Source: an uncultured Alphaproteobacteria bacterium
Lineage (GTDB): Bacteria > Pseudomonadota > Alphaproteobacteria > Rhizobiales > Hyphomicrobiaceae
Length of the DNA: 6,255 bases
Direction: 5' to 3'
Assembly: GCA_937950105.1 (NCBI GenBank)
Contig: CALFEM010000529.1
Location: 1 to 6,255 of the forward strand
The notes beneath the pieces are model-generated. The model saw only the letters and a program-made list of their open reading frames with translations. It did no database searches and was not told where the DNA came from. Made by a program: the position numbers and the translations under genes. Of the stretch, positions 1 to 5,239 are shown piece by piece. Numbering within the stretch: the first letter of the stretch is position 1; every line of letters begins with the position of its first letter.

Positions 1-518
1 GCGCATCCCGACGTGATGCCGGTGTGATCCATGCGGCCGCCATCGAACGTGGTGGTGCTGCGGTGGCAGGTCTCGCACGGTGCCGTGGTGACGATGTGGT
101 TCGATGGTTTGCCGGTGGCAGTCTGGCCGTTGTGGCAGCTCGCGCAGCCCGAGGTGATGCCGGTGTGATCCATGCGGCCGCGCGAGAACGTCGAGGTTCC
201 GCGATGACAGGTATCGCACTGGGCGCGCGTTGGGACGTGGTCGCGCGGCTTTCCGGTCGCCAGCGTGCCGTTATGACAGCTGCTGCACCGCGTGGGTGTG
301 CCCTTGAACTGTCCGCTGGCGTGGCAAGATTCGCACGGGGCGGACCGGTGTGCGCCCGTCAGCGGGTAGCCTGTCGCGAAATGATCGAAGCGCCACGGCT
401 GGGTCGCCTGTGCCAGCGCGGCGGCCGACATCGCAAGCACCAGCAGGACGGCCGCGAGGGCTGTCCGCCTAGCGATCGAGCGCAGCAATCCGGCAAGTTT
501 CCCGAGGTCGTTCGGCAT
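1..518 (-). CDS. Exported multiheme cytochrome c, partial (C-terminus beyond left edge)
   Basis: The 172 visible residues begin with a signal peptide: basic n-region to about residue 18, hydrophobic core about 20-35, likely cleavage after ALA near residue 36. Five CxxCH heme-attachment motifs follow at residues 62, 78, 101, 125 and 148, and the Cys of a probable sixth (172) sits at the window edge. The first two hemes lie in a module (FDH, then YPLTGAH, then two CxxCH) matching the repeat unit of the neighbouring 18-heme cytochrome. After that the protein switches to a 47-residue repeat with an MDHTGI start and an ATGKP-x-x-H element. Spare His at 46, 57, 94, 118, 141 and 165 could be distal heme ligands. 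An in-frame stop lies upstream with no other usual start codon between, so ATG at 518 is the likely start, although its Shine-Dalgarno is poor. It is third in the leftward operon, 241 bp after the 18-heme gene. Its role is inferred to be periplasmic or outer-face electron transfer; total heme number is unknown. Confidence 0.9.
   Translation of the reverse strand, partial: MPNDLGKLAGLLRSIARRTALAAVLLVLAMSAAALAQATQPWRFDHFATGYPLTGAHRSAPCESCHASGQFKGTPTRCSSCHNGTLATGKPRDHVPTRAQCDTCHRGTSTFSRGRMDHTGITSGCASCHNGQTATGKPSNHIVTTAPCETCHRSTTTFDGGRMDHTGITSGC
13..181 (-). repeat. Recent 141-bp (47-residue) tandem repeat in the partial cytochrome
   Basis: A 28-bp block at 13-40 is identical to 154-181, an offset of 141 bp or 47 codons. 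It encodes the GRMDHTGIT part of each unit, and the surrounding codons are also similar. The second copy continues past the window edge, so more copies may follow. Confidence 0.8.
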
Positions 519-759
519 GTCTGTGCGCTCAGCCGCAGGCTGAGAAAGTGCGCGAGCTCACAGGCACCCTGGCCCGATCCGAATCTCCGGTGTTTTCCGA
601 AATCATCGTCCTTTTCCCCCAACGATGTGTCGTCTCGAATTAGTCGCCACCATTTTGTGGCTCGAAGTTGTTGTCGGCGATCAGAGTAAATCCCTGTTGG
701 GATGTCTCTTTATTTGCTCGTTTCGCCAGAAACATTGACGGGTCGCGCGTTTCCGGTGT
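519..759 (-). other. Gap between the two cytochrome genes, possible leader region
   Basis: These 241 bp separate the 18-heme gene from the partial cytochrome gene on the same strand, a much longer gap than elsewhere in the window, so the downstream gene may have its own promoter or leader. Small inverted repeats are present: ATCCC/GGGAT at 690-703, GCCAC/GTGGC at 646-661 and CTCAGCC/GGCTGAG at 528-544. None has a proper T-run for a rho-independent terminator, and no convincing promoter hexamers were found. A 25-codon frame with a purine-rich leader starts at 606 and stops at 529. Confidence 0.5.
528..544 (-). promoter_or_regulatory. Seven-bp hairpin just upstream of the cytochrome start
   Basis: CTCAGCC (528-534) and GGCTGAG (538-544) form a perfect stem with a 3-nt loop, ending 9 nt before the start codon of the partial cytochrome. 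It covers the position where a Shine-Dalgarno should lie, and the start has no good one. It could limit translation initiation, though a 7-bp hairpin in GC-rich DNA may also be chance. Confidence 0.35.
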
Positions 760-2127
760 TCAGCGCCGCAAACGCGGCGTGCGAAAATCTTCGGTGGTGT
801 GGCATGTATCGCAGGTCTGGCCGAACGAACCCGAGTGAACATCGTCGGCGTTGTGGCAGCCGATGCATGTGCGCGGTGCCGCAATGCGGCCGGAAGCCGG
901 CGCGGAATGGCACGCGTGACAGGACCGCTTCGCGTGCACGCCGGTCAGCTCGAACCCGGATTCGCGTTGATGATCGAAGGTCCAGCGCTGCCAGCCGTTT
1001 GGCGTATGACATCGCGCGCACTCGGTTCCGAGCCGCGACTTGTGCTCGTTGTCCGCGTGACACGCGACGCAGGTGCGCGGCGTGTCCTTGAAGGACTTGC
1101 TGCGATGACAGGAGTCGCAGCCGACCGCAGCGTGCAGGCCGATCAGCGGGAACCTCGTCATGTCGTGGTCGAAGTCGACCCGCTTCTGCCAGCCGCTCTC
1201 GTTGTGGCAGCGCGCGCAGGAGGTGCCGAGCGAGCCCTTGTGCGGATCCTGCTGGCCGTGGCAGCCGTTGCAAGTGGTCGGCAGCTCGACGTCGTAGGTG
1301 TTACCGGCGTGGCAGGCGTTGCACTTGGCGGTCTTGTGAGCGCCCCGCAGCGCGAACTTGGTGTCGCGCGCATGATCGAACTTGACCGTCTTCCAGGTCT
1401 TCGGCTGATGGCAGGTCTCGCAGCGCGGACCGAGCTCCCCCTTGTGCACATCCTGAACACCGTGACATCCGCTACAGGTCGTCGGCGCACCCTTGTAGAC
1501 CTCACCGGCGTGGCACTTGCTGCACGGAACCTTGATGTGGGACTCGACGAGCGGGAACTTCGTCTTCGCGTGATCGAACGTCTTGCGCTCGCGCCACGTC
1601 TTCGGCGTATGGCACGACGTGCAGTCCTCTCCGAGGCGGCCCTTGTGCGGGTCCGAAGAGCGGTGGCAGTCGATGCAGCGGGTCGGCGTTTCGCGGCGTG
1701 CCTTGCCGGGCTTGTGGCAGCCTTGGCATGAGACGCCGGAATGCTTCCCTTCGAGCATGAAGTCCGTCTGCCTGTGGTCGAAGGTGTCGGTATCGAGCAG
1801 CACGATGTCGTGCTTGCGGCCCTTGTGATCCGTGTGGCAATGGCGGCATTCGCCGGACGAGGCAGCCGGGCTCTTGCCGTGGAAGCCTTGCTTGGACTTC
1901 CGATCAGCCGCGACCTTGTCGTGACAGTCGAGGCACAGCGCCGACTGCGTCTCACGCTTGAAGGGCGTATGGCATTTGTCGCATGTCTCCTCGTACCTGG
2001 CGTGCGATTGTGTGAGAGGTCCGGGCATCACGAGCTTTTCGAACAAGGTTTGAGTCAGTGCAGGCCGCGGTGCCAGCAGCATGCAGATTGCGACGAGGAC
2101 AGCGAGCGACCAGCGCAACGGCGTCAC
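760..2127 (-). CDS. Periplasmic 18-heme cytochrome c with five triheme repeats
   Basis: This 455-residue protein has a signal peptide (hydrophobic core about residues 7-20, cleavage near 24-26) and 18 CxxCH motifs, at residues 49, 65, 94, 134, 151, 169, 202, 218, 236, 269, 286, 304, 337, 353, 370, 403, 421 and 439. After an N-terminal triheme segment come five units of about 67 residues. Each has FDH, then F-x-L-x-x-x-H, a CxxCH, a second CxxCH, a D/E-x-H element (usually followed by KG), L/F-G-x-x-C-x-x-C-H, and usually an aromatic near W. Each unit carries three spare His for its three hemes (for example 118, 129 and 161), so bis-His ligation throughout is likely. It belongs broadly to the cytochrome c3/c7-type multiheme proteins. 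The start is GTG, two bases after the stop of the cytochrome b gene; no strong Shine-Dalgarno is visible, which fits translational coupling. The last unit ends right after its third heme. The inferred role is a periplasmic electron wire or store fed by the cytochrome b. No catalytic domain is seen. Confidence 0.93.
   Translation of the reverse strand: MTPLRWSLAVLVAICMLLAPRPALTQTLFEKLVMPGPLTQSHARYEETCDKCHTPFKRETQSALCLDCHDKVAADRKSKQGFHGKSPAASSGECRHCHTDHKGRKHDIVLLDTDTFDHRQTDFMLEGKHSGVSCQGCHKPGKARRETPTRCIDCHRSSDPHKGRLGEDCTSCHTPKTWRERKTFDHAKTKFPLVESHIKVPCSKCHAGEVYKGAPTTCSGCHGVQDVHKGELGPRCETCHQPKTWKTVKFDHARDTKFALRGAHKTAKCNACHAGNTYDVELPTTCNGCHGQQDPHKGSLGTSCARCHNESGWQKRVDFDHDMTRFPLIGLHAAVGCDSCHRSKSFKDTPRTCVACHADNEHKSRLGTECARCHTPNGWQRWTFDHQRESGFELTGVHAKRSCHACHSAPASGRIAAPRTCIGCHNADDVHSGSFGQTCDTCHTTEDFRTPRLRR
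799..1782 (-). repeat. Five tandem triheme units of about 67 residues in the 18-heme cytochrome
   Basis: Within the protein, first hemes of successive units are at residues 134, 202, 269, 337 and 403, a period of 66-68. Each unit repeats FDH, a downstream GxH-like His, three CxxCH motifs and a D/E-x-H element. The units differ considerably in sequence between the conserved positions, so the duplication is old rather than recent. Confidence 0.85.
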
Positions 2128-2129
2128 CG

Positions 2130-3062
2130 CTAGTAGAGGTGCACGGCGAGCACGTGCACGATCACGGCGACGACCAGCATCGCAAAGAGCGGCAAGTGGA
2201 GAATGTGCCAGAGTGAGAACAGCCGTTCGTAGACGTTCAGCGAAGCGGCGCGACGGATGGCCTGGCAGTGGGATGCCACCTGGCGTTCGAACACGCGCAG
2301 CTGACGGCGGCGCTCGCGGCGCGACAGAACGCGCGCGGGCACGCCATTGTCGAGGGAGTGCTCGAGGTCCGCGACAAGGTCGCGCGCCACATGGCGGGAG
2401 CGGCGTGCGATGCGCCGTCGGTGCAGTAGGGCACTGGTCAACGAGTTCTGGCGCCGGATCGAATCCTCTGTCAGCAGGGTCAGGGCTTCGAGCGGTGCCG
2501 CAGATAAGCGGGCCGCCGCGCCGCCTTCGCCAAGCGCCGCCATCTCCTCACGCGCTTCGTCGAAGAAGGCCACGGCTTCGAGACGCCGGCCATTGATGCG
2601 GCTGTAGATGCGCGCATGCAGGTAGCGACCGATGAAGCCGCTGGCGGCGACGATGAGCATCGCGTAGAGCGCCACGCTGGCGTTGGCTGACTGGGATTTG
2701 AAATTGCAGTGCAGGAGGATGAGGGCCGGCGCCGCCATTCCGAGCGCCATATGCGTGCGGAACCAGAAGGGTACGTTGCCGATCGCGGCGAGCGCGCGAA
2801 TTCTCTTGCGCAGCGGATAGACGAGCAACAGCAGGAGGGCCGCGACCCCGGCGATGCCGAGCCAATATCCGAACCCGTGCTCCGGCGTCCAATGCCGCTC
2901 GTTGCGGTTGATCCAGCCGAAATAGAGCAGTGCCAGAAGCGCGACCTGATAGCCGCCCCAAAGCGCGCGCGACACGGTCGATCTTGCACGCCCATTCGAG
3001 CTGGAGCGGCGTGCACGGGCGGCGCCGGGACGGAGCGAGCCGAGGCTCAATTCAGCGGACAT
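2130..3062 (-). CDS. Predicted diheme cytochrome b, inner-membrane, with large cytoplasmic insert
   Basis: The 310-residue protein has an Arg-rich N-terminus and five predicted membrane helices at about residues 34-51, 66-84, 103-121, 129-147 and 281-308. Helix 3 carries His104 and His118, and helix 5 carries His289 and His303. Both pairs are 14 residues apart, the spacing that places two hemes b on opposite membrane faces in cytochrome b and ferric-reductase-like families. By the positive-inside rule the N-terminus and the loop at 85-102 are cytoplasmic, and both ligand-bearing helices run inside to outside, so 104/289 and 118/303 would pair. Between helices 4 and 5 lies a charged, Arg-rich segment of about 130 residues (150-280), predicted cytoplasmic. 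The start ATG at 3062 is preceded by a G5 tract as its apparent Shine-Dalgarno. It is first in the leftward operon, immediately ahead of the 18-heme cytochrome. Inferred role: electron transfer between the quinone pool or a cytoplasmic partner and the periplasmic hemes. I do not recognise a named family. Confidence 0.85.
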   Translation of the reverse strand: MSAELSLGSLRPGAARARRSSSNGRARSTVSRALWGGYQVALLALLYFGWINRNERHWTPEHGFGYWLGIAGVAALLLLLVYPLRKRIRALAAIGNVPFWFRTHMALGMAAPALILLHCNFKSQSANASVALYAMLIVAASGFIGRYLHARIYSRINGRRLEAVAFFDEAREEMAALGEGGAAARLSAAPLEALTLLTEDSIRRQNSLTSALLHRRRIARRSRHVARDLVADLEHSLDNGVPARVLSRRERRRQLRVFERQVASHCQAIRRAASLNVYERLFSLWHILHLPLFAMLVVAVIVHVLAVHLY

Positions 3063-3323
3063 GGAACCCCCAGAAAATCAACTCGCGCGGCTGTCTCGGC
3101 CGCTACGCATGACGAAAAACAAACTTGGAATTGGTCCCCCGCTGCCCAAGCGTTTGCGGAACGATCGTGGTGCAAATGCGGCGCCAGCGCCGGGACCAAG
3201 GTCCATATGGTCGGAACTGAGAAAATGCTGCGGCCAAATTGGAGCCGCATTCGTGCGACGAATATCGCCGCAGCATTTGTGGAAATGCCTTCGATTTGTA
3301 GGCGTGGTTTCCGGGGGTTCTCA
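3063..3323. promoter_or_regulatory. Divergent intergenic region controlling both operons
   Basis: The 261 bp separate the two outward-facing operons, so promoters for both should lie here. I could not identify a convincing -35/-10 pair, FNR-type site or other known operator on either strand. What is visible is a series of inverted repeats. The octamer GGGGGTTC occurs just before each start codon in opposite orientations (complement at 3064-3071; 3313-3320). TTGGTCCC (3131-3138) pairs with GGGACCAA (3192-3199). GCGTTTGC (3150-3157) can pair as RNA with GCAAATGC (3172-3179) with one G-U. A 12-bp perfect inverted repeat spans 3223-3278. The region could hold operators, a structured 5' leader of the rightward transcript, or both. 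Confidence 0.7.
3223..3278. repeat. Perfect 12-bp inverted repeat with nested hairpin
   Basis: AAATGCTGCGGC (3223-3234) is the exact reverse complement of GCCGCAGCATTT (3267-3278), with a 32-nt spacer. Inside the spacer ATTCGT (3249-3254) and ACGAAT (3258-3263) form a second perfect stem with a 3-nt loop. An alternative pairing, GCGGC (3230-3234) with GCCGC (3244-3248), would compete with the outer stem. There is no T-run on either side, so it is not a typical terminator. It lies about 45 bp before the CcmI-like start and could be a leader RNA structure or a protein-binding site. Confidence 0.75.
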
Positions 3324-3935
3324 ATGCCTGAAGTTTTTGTCGCCGGCGTCGCGATGGCGCTCGCAGCGTGCACGTTGTGGCTTCACCGTATCGAAGGAGT
3401 CGCGGCGGATTTCGCGAGCATGCGATCCCTCGGGAAAGGCCGAGGCGTGCGGCCTGCCAGCGCCCATTCGGCGAGCGGAGCCATGGCGGCTGCGACCATC
3501 GCGACGTTCGTTACGGCGCTGACGCTCTCCGGTTTCAACGCCATCGCCACCGATGCAAGCGTCCCGCGTATCACCGCGAGCAGCACCGCCAACGGCGGCG
3601 CGAGCAGCGAGATGGCCCAGCTCGAAAGCTATCTGGCGAAAGCCGGTGGCGGCGAGTCGCCGCAGCAGACGCCGATGACGAAAGCTGATGCAGCAGCGGC
3701 GTTGCCGGATGTCGATACGATGATCGCGCGTCTGGCTGCGCGGCTTGAGCAGGCGCCGGACGACGTCGAAGGCTGGCGCACGCTCGGCTGGTCGTACCTG
3801 AACACGAACCGTGCCCGCGATGCCGTCACCGCCTATGAGCGCGCCGCGAGTCTTGCTCCGGCGCGGACCGATATCGCCGAGGCGCTGCAGCAGGCGCGCG
3901 TCACGGCGGGGATCAATGCATCGGGAGAGCGGTGA
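3324..3935 (+). CDS. CcmI/CycH-like TPR protein, probable cytochrome c biogenesis factor
   Basis: This 203-residue protein has two hydrophobic segments (about residues 2-20 and 52-74) separated by a basic linker, then a low-complexity stretch and a tetratricopeptide region (about 128-190). The sequence from MIARLAARLEQ through DDVEGWRTLG and YERAASLAP closely matches the TPR start of CcmI/CycH, which hands apocytochrome c to the heme-ligation machinery. The predicted topology, with cytoplasmic loop and periplasmic C-terminus, is also that of CcmI. It is shorter than typical CcmI: the loop is about 30 residues and only one TPR motif is clear, so it may be a specialised form serving the neighbouring multiheme cytochromes. 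The reading frame is open much further upstream, into the divergent gene, but ATG 3324 is chosen because a G5 tract lies 7 bp before it and it begins at the first membrane helix. Its stop is two bases before the preferred start of the flavoprotein gene. Function is inferred from similarity and context. Confidence 0.82.
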   Translation: MPEVFVAGVAMALAACTLWLHRIEGVAADFASMRSLGKGRGVRPASAHSASGAMAAATIATFVTALTLSGFNAIATDASVPRITASSTANGGASSEMAQLESYLAKAGGGESPQQTPMTKADAAAALPDVDTMIARLAARLEQAPDDVEGWRTLGWSYLNTNRARDAVTAYERAASLAPARTDIAEALQQARVTAGINASGER

Positions 3936-3937
3936 GC

Positions 3938-5239
3938 ATGCTGTCCCCGATCGCACTCGCCTACGCGGCGCCCTTCGCCGTCGTCATGCTCGTCTACATC
4001 GGCATGCGTCGGCGCAGCGAGTCCGCGAGCGTGTCGCTGCTCGAGGAATCCGTCGAGGCTGGCCTGACCGAGCCGGCGTCGTTGCATCCGCTGATCGACG
4101 AGACCAGATGCCTTGGCTGTGGCGCGTGCGCGCGCGCATGTCCCGAGGGCACGGTCCTCGGCGTCATCGCTGGCAAGGCGCATCTGGTCGAGGCGGCCAA
4201 CTGCATCGGCCACGGCGCCTGCAAGGCGGCATGCCCGTTCGATGCGATCACGCTGGTGTTCGGCACGGAAAAGCGCGGCGTCGATATTCCAGAGGTCGGG
4301 CCCGACTTCCAGACCAACGTGCCGGGCCTGTTCATCGCCGGTGAACTCGGCGGCATGGGCCTCGTGCGCAACGCGATAATGCAGGGCCAGCAGGCGGTCG
4401 ATGCCATTACCGCCGAGGCGAAGCAGCGGCGCCACCCGCAACGAGACCTGCTGATCGTCGGCGCCGGGCCTGCGGGCATGGCCGCGGGCCTTGCCGCGCG
4501 CAAGCACGGCCTGCGCTTCGCGGTTGTCGAGCAGGAGAGCTTCGGCGGCACCGTGGCGCACTTCCCGCGCGGCAAGATCGTGATGACGCAGCCGGTGGAG
4601 TTGCCGCTCGCCGGGCGCATGTCGTTTCGCGAGGTGTCGAAGGAGGCACTGCTCGAATTCTGGTACGCGATCCTGCAGCGATTTCCGCTGCCGATTTCGT
4701 ATGGAGAGCGCGTCGACAACATCGCGGCGGTGCCCGGCGGCTTCGAGATCAGGACTACACACGGAGTACATGGTGCGGCAACCGTGCTGCTCGCGATCGG
4801 ACGGCGCGGTACGCCGCGCAAGCTCGGTGTTCCCGGCGAAGATCAAAGCAAGGTCGTCTACCGCCTCGTCGATCCATCGCAGTATCGCGACAAGCGGGTT
4901 CTCGTCGTCGGTGGCGGCGACAGTGCGCTGGAGGCGGCGGCCGAGATCGCGAGCGAGCCCGGCACCACCGTCACCATGTCGTATCGCGGTGACGCGTTCG
5001 GTCGCGCGAAGCCGAAGAACCGCAAGCGCGTCGACGCGCTCGTCGCCAGCGGAGCGATCGATCTGCAACTCGGCTCGAAGGTGCTGGAGGTCGGCGTCGA
5101 CGACGTGACGATCTCGGCCAAGGGGCAGCGCATGGTGATCGGCAACGACGCCATCGTCGTCTGCGCCGGCGGCCTGCTGCCGACGCAGTTCCTGCGCGAC
5201 ATCGGCATCAACGTGGAGACGAAATATGGGACCGCATGA
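3938..5239 (+). CDS. Membrane-anchored ferredoxin-domain flavoprotein, NAD(P)H-dependent oxidoreductase
   Basis: In order, this 433-residue protein has an N-terminal membrane helix (about 3-22) followed by MRRR, placing the rest in the cytoplasm; a ferredoxin domain with Cys58/61/64/68 and then Cys89, His92, Cys95, Cys99; a segment (120-157) resembling the C-terminal FAD motif of disulfide reductases (TNVPGLFIAGE); the FAD dinucleotide motif GAGPAG (174-179); and an NAD(P)-binding motif GGGDSALEAA (325-334). The fold is thioredoxin-reductase-like, but no CxxC active site is present: the only Cys outside the ferredoxin domain is 409. Electrons therefore probably pass between NAD(P)H, FAD and Fe-S clusters rather than a disulfide. 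Start: GGGAG at 3923-3927 suits ATG 3938 (10-nt spacing); GTG 3932, overlapping the previous stop, is an alternative two residues longer. It is second in the rightward operon, opposite the cytochromes. Physiological partner and direction are not shown by sequence. Confidence 0.9.
   Translation: MLSPIALAYAAPFAVVMLVYIGMRRRSESASVSLLEESVEAGLTEPASLHPLIDETRCLGCGACARACPEGTVLGVIAGKAHLVEAANCIGHGACKAACPFDAITLVFGTEKRGVDIPEVGPDFQTNVPGLFIAGELGGMGLVRNAIMQGQQAVDAITAEAKQRRHPQRDLLIVGAGPAGMAAGLAARKHGLRFAVVEQESFGGTVAHFPRGKIVMTQPVELPLAGRMSFREVSKEALLEFWYAILQRFPLPISYGERVDNIAAVPGGFEIRTTHGVHGAATVLLAIGRRGTPRKLGVPGEDQSKVVYRLVDPSQYRDKRVLVVGGGDSALEAAAEIASEPGTTVTMSYRGDAFGRAKPKNRKRVDALVASGAIDLQLGSKVLEVGVDDVTISAKGQRMVIGNDAIVVCAGGLLPTQFLRDIGINVETKYGTA

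Noticed and set aside
359..622. Minus-strand 87-codon frame overlapping the start of the partial cytochrome
   Set aside because: Begins with TTG, overlaps the signal-peptide coding region in another frame, and has no recognisable features.
690..703. Hairpin ATCCC/GGGAT as terminator for the 18-heme gene
   Set aside because: Only 5 bp, and followed on the minus strand by a mixed sequence rather than a T-run.
764..779. CGCCGC/GCGGCG hairpin at the end of the 18-heme gene
   Set aside because: Lies within the last codons and has no T-run downstream; likely a by-product of GC-rich Arg and Pro codons.
799..1731. Plus-strand open frame of 310 codons opposite the 18-heme cytochrome
   Set aside because: Low-complexity Ala/Arg/Val/Leu translation arising from the complement of the heme repeats; the minus strand has 18 CxxCH motifs in one frame.
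3223..3278. Integron attC-like recombination site
   Set aside because: The inverted repeat lacks the conserved GTTRRRY/RYYYAAC ends, and no integrase or cassette structure is nearby.
2709..3323. Upstream extension of the CcmI-like frame
   Set aside because: It would overlap the cytochrome b gene by over 350 bp and place about 205 hydrophilic residues before the first membrane helix; a ribosome site supports ATG 3324.
3938..5239. Flavoprotein as a thioredoxin reductase
   Set aside because: The fold motifs fit, but no CxxC active site exists anywhere outside the ferredoxin domain, so disulfide reduction is unlikely.
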